Shown here piece after piece: positions 1 to 8,452 of a stretch of 64,000 nucleotides of DNA. The DNA is from Streptomyces ferrugineus. GTDB taxonomy: Bacteria > Actinomycetota > Actinomycetes > Streptomycetales > Streptomycetaceae. The position numbers and the translations under genes were made by a program. Every line of letters begins with the position of its first letter. Position 1 is the stretch's first letter. The notes under the pieces are model-generated. The model was not told the DNA's origin. It made no database searches and was given only the letters and a program-made list of their open reading frames with translations. The stretch is taken from the NCBI RefSeq assembly GCF_015160855.1, contig NZ_CP063373.1:62001-126000 (forward strand). The letters run 5' to 3'.

Positions 1-180
1 GTGGAGCGGAACCTGGAGCTGCATGGCGTCGTCGACGTCGACAACTACCTCGGGGGGCGACCCGCCTACCCCGACTGGGCAGGAGTCAAGGCACCGTGGC
101 GCTTCTACTTCTGTCTGGCAGGCACCGACCTCGACGAGCAGTACTTTCTGAACTTCGCCCATGGCTACGGATACGCCTAG
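1..180 (+). CDS. Hypothetical protein, probably the C-terminal end of a gene cut by the window edge
   Basis: Frame 1 is open from the first base to a TAG at 178-180 and gives 59 residues rich in aromatic amino acids (motifs WRFYFCLAGTDLDEQYF and FAHGYGYA). The first codon is GTG, but no upstream sequence is visible, so the true start may lie outside the window. Codon use fits a high-GC actinomycete gene (third positions mostly G or C). I do not recognise the family and assign no function. A short complete ORF cannot be excluded. Confidence 0.4.
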   Translation: MERNLELHGVVDVDNYLGGRPAYPDWAGVKAPWRFYFCLAGTDLDEQYFLNFAHGYGYA

Positions 181-474
181 CTGAGCCCCGACCGTCGGGA
201 AGGCCGCCTCAGCTGGGAAGCAGCATAGGACCGTGCCGCCGTCTCGGCTTCCGTCTCATTCAGCGCGGTTCACGGCCGTTCAGGCGAGACCGGGGCCGTC
301 CCCACCACAGTTGGAAAGCGTGCGCGTGATGCGAGTACGTCGACGAGTCGCTCACCCAGCATGGCGTCCACGTAGTCGCACTGACGGCCAGTCACAAGCT
401 CCGGCGTACCAGCTCACGGACTGTCGGTGCGTCTCGCCGTCAGCTATGGGTGCCCTCCCCCAGCCTGCCCCCGC
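181..474. other. Stretch without a recognisable gene
   Basis: About 290 bp between the first ORF and the 3' end of the phosphotransferase gene. Several short ORFs cross it, but none has convincing codon bias, a ribosome binding site or a recognisable protein. I see no terminator hairpin or repeat that I can defend. Confidence 0.4.
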
Positions 475-1488
475 CTACCCCAACCCCCGCACCCGAGCCA
501 CACCGTCGGCAAGGACGCGCCGGCAGTACGCAAGGTGACCGCCGTCGTAGCCGCGTGGCCCGCACTCCACCACCAGGATGAGGCCCAGGTACAGGTGGTA
601 CAGGGCCAGGCGGTGCTGGAAGGTGGGGCTGGTGAAGTCGAGGGTGCCGCCGGCCTCGGTGTAGCCGGTGGCCAGGTCGCTGTCGGGGCCGGTGTCGCCG
701 CCCATGGCGAGGGAGACCAGTTCGGCGGCGGGGTCGCCCCAGAAGGCTCGTTCGTGGTCGATGAGTCCGGTGATGCGGGGTCGCCGGCGGCCGCTTGCGC
801 AATCCGACGCCTCCGTCTCCTCGATGAAGATGTTGCCCGGCCACAGGTCGTAGTGGACCAGCCGGGGCTCGGTGACCTCGTCCAGGGCGTGTCCGCCCTC
901 GGACACCAGGGTCCGGATGTCAGCGGGCGTCGCGCCCAGCGGTGACTGCCAGCGCGCGGCGTCGTCGAGGAGCGCGTCGACCATGGCGGTGAAGGCCGTC
1001 CTCCAGTCCGGGGCGGACAGCGCGGACTCGGCGGCCGGGTAGCCGAAACGGCCGTCCTCGGCGGTCAGGGTGTGCAGCCGGGCGACGGCGGCGCCCAGTT
1101 GGCGGCGCAGTTCCCTCGCGGTGGACGGCGGCAGGCGGTCGGCCGCCTTGTCCCACGGGGTGCCGTCCAGGACGGAGACCGCGAGGAAGTCCTCGTCGGC
1201 GTGGAGGAGTTCGGGGGTCGGGACGTCCCCGTCCGGCAGCTTCGCGATGCGGCGGTAGACCATGGCCTCGGTCGCGAGGATGCCGCGCTCGTAGCGCAGG
1301 ACCGCGGCTTCGGGCGGCGGGGCGAGCTTCACTACGGCGGGGCGGCCGTCGTCGAGGAGGACGCGGTAGGCCGTGTTGAACCAGCCGTCGGTCAGCTCGG
1401 ACTCCAGACGGCATCCGATGCCCGCGGAATCGCGGAGCAGGGCGTCGAGGTCCGCGGGAGACAGGTGGCGCTTGGTCCGGCTCTGCAT
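475..1488 (-). CDS. Aminoglycoside phosphotransferase (APH)-fold kinase family protein
   Basis: A 337-residue protein of the APH/choline-kinase fold, which transfers the ATP gamma-phosphate to small-molecule hydroxyls. The catalytic loop HYDLWPGN matches the HxDxxxxN signature of this fold, and the following IDHERAFWGDPAAEL segment supplies the metal-binding Asp and the family's typical WGDP-like stretch. The N-terminal lobe carries VVKLAPP, the expected ATP-anchoring Lys. I start at the ATG at 1488 because the upstream 86 codons of the open frame look non-coding and Pro/Arg-rich. Fructosamine kinase is a related alternative. The substrate cannot be read from sequence, so drug resistance should not be assumed. 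Confidence 0.8.
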   Translation of the reverse strand: MQSRTKRHLSPADLDALLRDSAGIGCRLESELTDGWFNTAYRVLLDDGRPAVVKLAPPPEAAVLRYERGILATEAMVYRRIAKLPDGDVPTPELLHADEDFLAVSVLDGTPWDKAADRLPPSTARELRRQLGAAVARLHTLTAEDGRFGYPAAESALSAPDWRTAFTAMVDALLDDAARWQSPLGATPADIRTLVSEGGHALDEVTEPRLVHYDLWPGNIFIEETEASDCASGRRRPRITGLIDHERAFWGDPAAELVSLAMGGDTGPDSDLATGYTEAGGTLDFTSPTFQHRLALYHLYLGLILVVECGPRGYDGGHLAYCRRVLADGVARVRGLG

Positions 1489-1808
1489 GGGGCACGCTTT
1501 CGGGCGGCGGGGCGGCGGGGCGGCAAGGAGGTGGTGACGGACGCGATCACGGGAGCGCTCCCACAGTGGCGAGTCGCTGCCGACCCGGTCAAGGGCCCCG
1601 GCACCGGCCCTCTGAACCCCAGCCCTCCGAAGCCCTGAGCTGAACGGCACTTCACGCGCCGCTCCCGTAGTCCCAGCGGCTGATCTGCCGGCCGCTCCGT
1701 ACTGCGTTCTCAGTACCGGCGAATGTCGGCAGCCGCACGACGACACGGCACCCCCGTCCCCGAGAGCCTGGGCACACGTTCGAGTCCCAGATGTGGAGAC
1801 CCCCTGCC

Positions 1809-4019
1809 GTGGCTACTTTCCTGTATCGAGTGGGCCGTCTGGCCTTCCGGCGGCGCTGGTACGTCGCCCTGGTCTGGGCGGCCGTGCTGGCCGCCGTCGG
1901 GCTGGGTGCCCTGAAGGCCCCGGGAGCCTCCGACGAGGAGTTCTCCATGCCGGGCATCGAGTCGCAGAAGGCGTTCGACCTGATGGACGAGCGCTTCCCC
2001 GGAGTGACGGCGGACGGTGCGACCGCGCGGGTCGTCTTCGTCGCGCCGGGCGGTGAGAAGGTGACCGCCGGCGAGAACAAGAGGGCCGTCGAGGAGGCCG
2101 TGGCCGAGCTGGGCGACGGCTCGCAGGTGGCGTCCGTCGTCGATCCGTTCCGGGCCAAGGCGGTGAGCGAGGACGGTACGACGGCGTACTCGACCGTCAC
2201 GTACGAGGTCGGCGCCAGCGACCTCACCGATGCCAGCAGGGCCCAGCTCGAGCGGACCATCGACGGGGCCCGGGACTCCGGGCTGGCCGTCGAGGCCGGC
2301 GGGAACGCGATGGCCGAGGACGGCGGACCGGGCGGGGCCGCCGAGGTGATCGGCGTCGCGATCGCCGCCGTCGTCCTCCTCGTCACCTTCGGCTCCCTCG
2401 CCGCCGCGGGGCTGCCGCTGCTGACCGCCGTGATCGGCGTCGGGGTCAGCATGGCCACGATCCTCGCCCTGTCCTCCGCGCTCGGGCTGTCCACCACCAC
2501 CGGCACCCTCGCGATGATGCTGGGCCTGGCCGTCGGCATCGACTACGCGCTGTTCGTCGTCTCGCGCTACCGCGAGGAGCGCACCAACGGGCGTACGCCG
2601 CGGGAGGCGACCGGGATGGCGGTCGGCACGGCCGGGTCGGCGGTCGTGTTCGCCGGGCTCACCGTCGTCATCGCGCTCGCCGGGCTGTCGGTCGTCGGCA
2701 TCCCGATGCTCACCAAGATGGGGCTGGCCGCCGCGGGCGCCGTCGTCGTCGCCGTGCTCGTCGCGCTCACGCTGGTTCCCGCCCTCCTCGGCTTCTGGCC
2801 CAACGCCGTCCTCGCCCGCCGGGCCCGCAGGAGCGGCCGTATGGAGAAGAGCGGTGGCGACAACGGGGGCACCCGGTGGGCGCGGTTCGTGCTGCGGCGG
2901 CCCCTGCCCGTGCTGCTCCTCGGCGTCCTGGGGCTCGGGGCGCTCGCCGTGCCGATGACGGGGCTGCAGCTCGGCATGCCCGGTGACGAGGCGAAGTCGA
3001 CGTCCACCACCGAGCGGCGGGCCTACGACGCGCTCGCCGACGCCTTCGGGCCGGGCTTCAACGGGCCGCTGACCGTCGTCGTGGACGCCAAGGGCGACGC
3101 CGATCCGAAGGGGGCCGTCACCACGATCACCGAGGGGATCGGCAACACCGAGGGAGTCGTGTCCGTCTCTCCGGCCCGCTTCAACGAGGCCGGTGACACC
3201 GCCGTCTTCTCCGTCGTGCCGTCCACCGCGCCGACCGACGAGAAGACCAAGGACCTGGTGAGCGTCATCCGCGGCGAGCGGAACGGGGTCGAGGCCGAGA
3301 CCGGGGCCACGTACGAGGTCACCGGCACCACGGCCCTGAACATCGACATCTCCGACAAGGTGCAGGCCGCGCTGGTGCCGTATCTGATCGTCGTGGTGGG
3401 CCTCGCGGTCGTGCTGCTGCTGGTGGTCTTCCGGTCCGTGCTCGTCCCGCTCAAGGCGGCCCTCGGCTTCCTGCTGTCGGTGCTGGCCTCCCTCGGCGCG
3501 GTCGTCGTGGTCTTCCAGCAGGGGCACGGCGCCGAACTGCTGGGCGTGGAGCAGACCGGGCCGATCATGAGCCTGATGCCGATCTTCCTGGTGGGCATCG
3601 TCTTCGGGCTCGCCATGGACTACGAGGTCTTCCTCGTCTCGCGGATGCGGGAGGCGTACGTCCATGGGGAGCGGTCCGCGCAGGCGGTGGTCTCGGGGTT
3701 CCGGCACAGCGCCCGCGTGGTCGTGGCCGCCGCGCTGATCATGATCGCGGTGTTCGCCGGGTTCATCGGGGAGAGCGACTCCATGATCAAGATGATCGGG
3801 TTCGGGCTCGCCTCCGCCGTGCTGCTCGACGCCTTCGTCGTACGGATGGCGATCGTGCCGGCCGTGCTGGCGCTGCTCGGCGACCGGGCCTGGTGGCTGC
3901 CGAAGTGGCTGGACCGGATCCTGCCGCGCGTCGACGTGGAGGGCGAGGCGCTCAGCCGGCGGACGGAGGCGGATCCGGCCCCCGCCGAGGCGGCCGACCT
4001 GGAAGTGGCGCGCACCTGA
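1809..4019 (+). CDS. MMPL-family (RND-like) transporter
   Basis: A 736-residue inner-membrane protein with the two-fold MMPL layout. There is one N-terminal helix, a periplasmic/extracellular domain (about residues 45-180), a cluster of five to six helices, then a second copy of the same pattern. Each helix bundle carries the family's Asp-Tyr signature (GIDYALFVVSRYREE near 245 and AMDYEVFLVSRMREA near 605), needed for proton coupling. MMPL proteins export lipids or hydrophobic metabolites. The GTG at 1809 is preferred over the ATG at 1791 because GGAG lies 10 bases upstream and the protein then begins ATFLYRVGR, usual for the family. A terminator hairpin follows directly. Confidence 0.9.
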   Translation: MATFLYRVGRLAFRRRWYVALVWAAVLAAVGLGALKAPGASDEEFSMPGIESQKAFDLMDERFPGVTADGATARVVFVAPGGEKVTAGENKRAVEEAVAELGDGSQVASVVDPFRAKAVSEDGTTAYSTVTYEVGASDLTDASRAQLERTIDGARDSGLAVEAGGNAMAEDGGPGGAAEVIGVAIAAVVLLVTFGSLAAAGLPLLTAVIGVGVSMATILALSSALGLSTTTGTLAMMLGLAVGIDYALFVVSRYREERTNGRTPREATGMAVGTAGSAVVFAGLTVVIALAGLSVVGIPMLTKMGLAAAGAVVVAVLVALTLVPALLGFWPNAVLARRARRSGRMEKSGGDNGGTRWARFVLRRPLPVLLLGVLGLGALAVPMTGLQLGMPGDEAKSTSTTERRAYDALADAFGPGFNGPLTVVVDAKGDADPKGAVTTITEGIGNTEGVVSVSPARFNEAGDTAVFSVVPSTAPTDEKTKDLVSVIRGERNGVEAETGATYEVTGTTALNIDISDKVQAALVPYLIVVVGLAVVLLLVVFRSVLVPLKAALGFLLSVLASLGAVVVVFQQGHGAELLGVEQTGPIMSLMPIFLVGIVFGLAMDYEVFLVSRMREAYVHGERSAQAVVSGFRHSARVVVAAALIMIAVFAGFIGESDSMIKMIGFGLASAVLLDAFVVRMAIVPAVLALLGDRAWWLPKWLDRILPRVDVEGEALSRRTEADPAPAEAADLEVART

Positions 4020-4040
4020 TCCTCCCGCCCCGCCCCCACC

Positions 4041-4074
4041 GGGACCGCCCGTGACGAAGGACACGGGCGGTCCC
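4041..4074 (+). terminator. Rho-independent-type terminator after the MMPL gene
   Basis: Perfect 13-bp inverted repeat GGGACCGCCCGTG (4041-4053) / CACGGGCGGTCCC (4062-4074) with an 8-nt loop, 22 bp after the MMPL stop codon. There is no T run, as is common in Streptomyces. Confidence 0.75.
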
Positions 4075-4134
4075 GTCGGCCGTTCGCACCCGTAGGCGTC
4101 CACCATGGACCCAGCCCACCGACCGGAGAGCACG

Positions 4135-5379
4135 ATGAGCACCAGCCCGGAGCGGCGCTACGCGGACCGACTCGACGAGTTCGCGGGCCGCCACCCCTTC
4201 CTCGTCGATTTGGCGCTCGTCATACCGCTGATGGGCTGCGCGACCCTCGGCAGCATGCTCACCCTGCCCGGCGCCGAACCGCCGGACCAGGACCGGACCG
4301 CCACCGCGCTGATGGGCGTGGCCTGTCTCGCGCTGCTGAAGCACCGCAGCCACCCGCGCCTCGCCGTGATCGTGAACGCGGTGTGCACCGTGGTCGTGAT
4401 CGGGCTGGGATATCTGCTCACCCCGCTGCTGCTGGCACCCGTCATGGCGGCGCTGTACTGGCTGGCCGTGGTCACCGACCGCAGGGGCACCCGCGTCTAC
4501 GGCCTCGCCACCATGGTGGCGGTGATCATCGCGGCGGCGATCTCCGACTCCATGGACCATGTGTCGCTGCTGCTCAGGACGATCGGCCCGTTCTTCTGGC
4601 TGCTGCTGCCGCTGGCCGCCGGCAACATGACCCGGCTGCGCCGCGCGTACCTGACGGCGGTGCAGGCCCGCGCCGAGCACGCCGAGCGCACCCGGGAGGA
4701 GGAGGCGCGGCTCCGGGTCACCGAGGAGCGCATGCGCATCGCCCGTGAGCTGCACGACGTCGTCGCCCATCACCTGGCCCTGGCCAACGCCCAGGCCGGT
4801 ACGGCCGCCCACCTGGCGCTCAGCAACCCGGAGCAGACGCAGCGGATCCTCACCGACCTGAACGGCACGACGTCCGCCGCGCTGCGCGAGCTGAAGGCCA
4901 CGCTGGGGCTGCTGCGGCGCAGCGGCGACGCGGACTCCGCCCCGCTGGAGCCCTCGCCCGGCCTCGCCCGGCTGCCCGAGCTGGTCTCGTCGTGCGCGTC
5001 CGCGGGGGTCACCGTCAAGGTCACCACGGAGGGGGAGCCACAGCCGCTGTCCCCGGGCGTGGACCTGACCGCGTTCCGCATCGTGCAGGAGGCGCTCACC
5101 AACGTCACCAAGCACGCCACCGCGGAATCCGCGTGCGTACGGCTCGCCTTCTCGGGCTCCCGGCTGCTGATCACGGTCACCAACGACGGTCCCGCCGCCA
5201 CCCGCGCCGCCGCTCCCGGGACGGTGGAGTGCCGTGGCTACGGCGTCATGGGCATGCGCGAACGCGCCCAGTCGGTCGGCGGTGAACTGAGCGCGGGCCC
5301 CCGCCCCGAGGGAGGCTTCGAGGTCACGACCGCGCTGCCGCTGCAGCCGTACGGCGCGGCGGAGGACGCGGCGCTCTGA
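4135..5379 (+). CDS. Sensor histidine kinase, NarL-partner type (HisKA_3)
   Basis: A 414-residue membrane sensor kinase. Four to five hydrophobic segments span about residues 20-165, followed by a short coiled coil. The HisKA_3 dimerisation box RIARELHDVVAHHLALA contains the phospho-acceptor His. The HATPase_c domain shows an N-box (IVQEALTNVTKHA) and a G-box (GYGVMGMRERAQSVGG). The ATG at 4135 is chosen because GGAGAG lies just upstream; the ATG at 4105 lacks a site. These kinases normally pair with a LuxR/NarL-type response regulator in the same operon. None lies next door, since the following gene is NfeD-like. The kinase is therefore an orphan here, or its partner is elsewhere. Confidence 0.88.
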   Translation: MSTSPERRYADRLDEFAGRHPFLVDLALVIPLMGCATLGSMLTLPGAEPPDQDRTATALMGVACLALLKHRSHPRLAVIVNAVCTVVVIGLGYLLTPLLLAPVMAALYWLAVVTDRRGTRVYGLATMVAVIIAAAISDSMDHVSLLLRTIGPFFWLLLPLAAGNMTRLRRAYLTAVQARAEHAERTREEEARLRVTEERMRIARELHDVVAHHLALANAQAGTAAHLALSNPEQTQRILTDLNGTTSAALRELKATLGLLRRSGDADSAPLEPSPGLARLPELVSSCASAGVTVKVTTEGEPQPLSPGVDLTAFRIVQEALTNVTKHATAESACVRLAFSGSRLLITVTNDGPAATRAAAPGTVECRGYGVMGMRERAQSVGGELSAGPRPEGGFEVTTALPLQPYGAAEDAAL

Positions 5380-5525
5380 GGCGGCGCTCTGAGGCGGGCG
5401 GAGAAGGCGGCGCGTGCGCCGATCACGACGGACCCTCGACGATCGGGAAGCCCCGTCACGTGTCTGTCTGCCCGGCCTTCCGAGACGTATCTTGGGGGAG
5501 AAGGCCCCTGAGGGAGGGCGATTCG

Positions 5526-5963
5526 ATGGCGTGGTTCGTATGGCTGCTCATCGCCGGGGCGCTGGGTGCCGCGGAGTTCTTCACACTGACACTGGTCTTC
5601 GGGTTGCTGGCGGGCGCCGCGGTGGTGGCCGCCGTGGTGGCCGGGGTGGGCGTCGGCGTTCTCGGCCAGCTCGTGGCCCTCGGAGTGGCGGCGGCGGCCG
5701 GTCTTCTCGTGGTCCGTCCCATCGCGATGCGGCACATGGAACAGCAGCCGATCACGCGCGAGGGCAGTGATGCGCTGATCGGCAAGCGGGCGGAGGTCAT
5801 GCAGGAGGTCACCGCGAGCCACGGCCTGATCAAGCTCTCCGGCGAGGAGTGGTCCGCCCGCGCCTTCGACGAGACCCTGGTGATACCGGTGGGGGCGCTG
5901 GTGGACGTGATGGAGATCGAGGGCGCCACGGCCATCGTCTACCCCCGCGAGCTTCTGCCATGA
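5526..5963 (+). CDS. NfeD-like membrane protein
   Basis: A 145-residue protein with two or three N-terminal transmembrane helices (about 1-70) and a C-terminal soluble OB-fold-like domain (about 80-145). The ending LVIPVGALVDVMEIEGATAIVYP is typical of short NfeD proteins. NfeD proteins work with SPFH (stomatin/flotillin) partners in membrane microdomains, and the next gene is exactly such a partner. The ATG at 5526 follows a GAGGGAGGG ribosome binding site. The pair is probably co-transcribed across a 71-bp spacer that holds a small tandem repeat. Confidence 0.85.
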   Translation: MAWFVWLLIAGALGAAEFFTLTLVFGLLAGAAVVAAVVAGVGVGVLGQLVALGVAAAAGLLVVRPIAMRHMEQQPITREGSDALIGKRAEVMQEVTASHGLIKLSGEEWSARAFDETLVIPVGALVDVMEIEGATAIVYPRELLP

Positions 5964-5969
5964 ACGGCT

Positions 5970-6022
5970 GAACACATAGCGCCGAACACATAGCGCCGAA
6001 CGCATAGCTCTGAACACACAGC
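5970..6022 (+). repeat. 14-bp tandem direct repeat between nfeD-like and SPFH genes
   Basis: Four consecutive units built on GAACACATAGCGCC: two exact copies (5970-5983, 5984-5997), a diverged copy (5998-6011) and a partial copy (6012-6022). The array fills the spacer just before the ribosome binding site GGAGG of the SPFH gene and is AT-richer than its surroundings. Confidence 0.8.
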
Positions 6023-6034
6023 AACGGAGGCACT

Positions 6035-7141
6035 GTGGATCCAGTTGGCATCCTCGCCCTTGTGGCGGCCCTTGTGGTCATCTTCCTCGTGGCCTCCACG
6101 GTGCGGATCGTCCCGCAGGCGCGCCGCTACAACATCGAGCGGTTCGGCCGGTACCGCCGCACGCTGCAGCCCGGCCTGAACCTGGTCCTGCCGGTGGCGG
6201 ACCGCATCAACACCAAACTCGACGTGCGCGAGCAGGTCTATTCCTCCGACCCCAGGCCGGTGATCACCGAGGACAACCTCGTGGTGAACATCGACACCGT
6301 GCTCTACTACCAGATCACCGACCCACGGGCGGCGGCGTACGAGGTCGCCGACTACCTCCAGGCGATCGACCAGCTCACGGTGACCACGCTGCGCAACGTC
6401 ATCGGCTCCATGGACCTGGAGGAGACGCTCACCTCGCGTGAGGAGATCAACTCCCGGCTGCGTGCCGTGCTCGACGACGCCACCGGCAAGTGGGGCATCC
6501 GGGTCAACCGCGTCGAGATCAAGGCCATCGACCCACCGCACACCATCAAGGAGGCGATGGAGAAGCAGATGCGGGCCGAGCGGGACAAGCGCGCGGCCAT
6601 CCTCCACGCCGAAGGTGAGCGGCAGGCCAAGATCCTCACCGCGGAGGGCACGAAGCAGAAGGACATCCTGGAGGCACAGGGCACCCAGCAGGCCATGATC
6701 CTGCGGGCGGACGGCGAGGCGAAGGCGGTGGAACTGGTCTTCCAGGCCGTCCATCGCAACAACGCCGACCCGAAGGTCCTGGCCTACAAGTACCTCGAGA
6801 CCCTCCCGCACCTGGCGAGCAGCGACAACAACACGTTCTGGGTGATCCCGGGTGAGCTGACCGAGGCGGTCCGGACGGTCACCAGCGCGTTCGGTGACCA
6901 GTCGACCGCGGGTGCTCCCACGCCCGCGCAGCCCGCGGAGGCGGCCACCGCCGACGAGACGGCGCCCGAGAGCCGGGTTCCGGAGCTGGGTGCGGGCTCG
7001 GCAGGTTCGCTCGACGCCGCGCAGGCCGCCGCCGACGAGGCCGAGAAGCAGGCCGCCGCCGCGGTGAGCGACGCCAAGGCCGAGGCCCAGGCGGCGATGT
7101 CCTCCCAGGTGCCACGCCGGGAGCAGCCGTCCACCGACTGA
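6035..7141 (+). CDS. SPFH/Band 7 (stomatin/prohibitin-like) protein
   Basis: A 368-residue protein. One N-terminal transmembrane helix is followed by a Band 7/SPFH domain beginning VRIVPQARRYNIERFGRYRRTLQPG, the classic stomatin opening. Next comes a charged coiled-coil region rich in Ala, Glu, Lys and Gln (about 185-240, with EGERQAKILTAEGTKQ repeats), then an Ala/Glu-rich low-complexity tail (about 295-368). SPFH proteins oligomerise as membrane scaffolds. The GTG start at 6035 has GGAGG eight bases upstream. It follows the NfeD-like gene, the usual genomic partner. The tail is longer than in minimal stomatins. Confidence 0.9.
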   Translation: MDPVGILALVAALVVIFLVASTVRIVPQARRYNIERFGRYRRTLQPGLNLVLPVADRINTKLDVREQVYSSDPRPVITEDNLVVNIDTVLYYQITDPRAAAYEVADYLQAIDQLTVTTLRNVIGSMDLEETLTSREEINSRLRAVLDDATGKWGIRVNRVEIKAIDPPHTIKEAMEKQMRAERDKRAAILHAEGERQAKILTAEGTKQKDILEAQGTQQAMILRADGEAKAVELVFQAVHRNNADPKVLAYKYLETLPHLASSDNNTFWVIPGELTEAVRTVTSAFGDQSTAGAPTPAQPAEAATADETAPESRVPELGAGSAGSLDAAQAAADEAEKQAAAAVSDAKAEAQAAMSSQVPRREQPSTD

Positions 7142-7165
7142 GCCCGCCCCCGGGGGCCCCGGCCG

Positions 7166-8452
7166 TCAGGTCCGGCCCCCGGCCGTCCCCGCCCCGAGCT
7201 CCACCACCCGTGCCCAGGCCGGCGGCGTGTCCGGCACGTACTCGGCGCCGTCCTCGTCCCGCGAGCCACCGGCCGCCCGCCGGGACGAGCGCGGAAACCG
7301 GGGGAACAGCCCCACCACCGTCCGGCACGGCGGCCGGGAGCCCGGCCACGGTGTCTGCCCGTCCGTCAGGGCGACCACGACGTCGGGCCGTGGCCGCATC
7401 CGCAGCGCCCGGTCGAAGCCCGCCCGCAGATCCGTACCGCCGCCCCCGACCAGCGCGATCCCCTCGGCACCGCACACCCGGTGCACACCCCCGGCCGCCG
7501 CGTCGCACGGCACCACGCTCACCAGGTCACGGCGCCCGCCCACGGCACGGGAGATCGCGGCGACCTCCAGCAGCGCGCTGCCCAGCTCGGCGTCGCTCAC
7601 CGAGCCGGAGGTGTCGATCACCACGCAGACGTGCGGCGGCCGGCGCCGCAGGCTCGGCAGGACGGCGCCGGGCACGGAGGCCGAACGGCGGGAGAGACGG
7701 CCGTACGTATAGTCCTCGCCCACCCCCGGACCGGACACGGCCGAGCGCACCGCCGCCCCCAGCAACTCCCGCCAGGGCTGCGGCGGATGGAACACCTCCT
7801 CCGCCCACCGCCGCCACCCGTCGGGGGCGTCCCCCGGGCGCCCGGTGATGCCCTGCGCGACCCGGAACCGTACGGCGTCCCGTTCCCGCGCGCTCAGCCC
7901 GTGCGCACCGTCCGGCCCGAGATCCCACTCGCGCTCCAGCCCGTCGGCCCCGCTTCCGCAGTCCAGCCAGGCCAGCTCCTGTATCCGTGGCCCCAGCCGG
8001 AACTGCCGCAGATAGTCCTCCATCAGCTCGCCGTCGTTCAGCAGCAGGGTCTCCGGTACGACGGCCCCCGCGGGCCGCACCAGCCCGTCCCCGTACACGT
8101 CGTCGTTGATCTCGCAGTCCGCGGCGATGTTCATCCGCAGCCGCTCCCCCGGCCCGGTCAGGCCACGCTCGCGCGCCACCCGGTCGCTGCGCCCGTGATG
8201 ATCGCGCAGCAGGTGCGACACCTCGTGCACCCACACCCCGGCCAGCTCCGCCACCGGCGTCCGCGCCACGAACACCGGCGACACATAGCACCGCCAGTGC
8301 CGGTCGACGGCCATCGTCGGCACCCGCCGCGACTCCACGACGTGCAGGGCGAACAGGGCGGTCGCCAGGTAGGGACGGCAGCGGGCGGCGTGCAGACGGG
8401 CGGAGAACAGCTTGTCGCGGTCGAGGGCGATCTCGTCACGCCCGTGGATCAC
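7166..8452 (-). CDS. VWA-like protein with putative metallopeptidase domain
   Basis: A 428-residue protein. The N-terminal half has a zincin-type motif HEVSH (about 76-80) followed by a conserved region with NIAADCEIND. The C-terminal half is a von Willebrand A-like domain with an intact MIDAS start DTSGSVSD and a later ALTDGQTPW strand. This matches the VWA-containing putative metallopeptidases encoded beside MoxR ATPases. The GTG at 8452 overlaps the ATPase stop codon (GTGA), so translation is coupled. MoxR/VWA pairs are thought to act as chaperones that insert cofactors or remodel complexes. The substrate here is unknown. Confidence 0.8.
   Translation of the reverse strand: MIHGRDEIALDRDKLFSARLHAARCRPYLATALFALHVVESRRVPTMAVDRHWRCYVSPVFVARTPVAELAGVWVHEVSHLLRDHHGRSDRVARERGLTGPGERLRMNIAADCEINDDVYGDGLVRPAGAVVPETLLLNDGELMEDYLRQFRLGPRIQELAWLDCGSGADGLEREWDLGPDGAHGLSARERDAVRFRVAQGITGRPGDAPDGWRRWAEEVFHPPQPWRELLGAAVRSAVSGPGVGEDYTYGRLSRRSASVPGAVLPSLRRRPPHVCVVIDTSGSVSDAELGSALLEVAAISRAVGGRRDLVSVVPCDAAAGGVHRVCGAEGIALVGGGGTDLRAGFDRALRMRPRPDVVVALTDGQTPWPGSRPPCRTVVGLFPRFPRSSRRAAGGSRDEDGAEYVPDTPPAWARVVELGAGTAGGRT

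Noticed and set aside
1710..4142. 810-residue open frame antisense to the MMPL gene
   Set aside because: Composition is His/Gly/Arg/Asp-rich shadow of GC-rich coding sequence on the other strand, with no recognisable motif.
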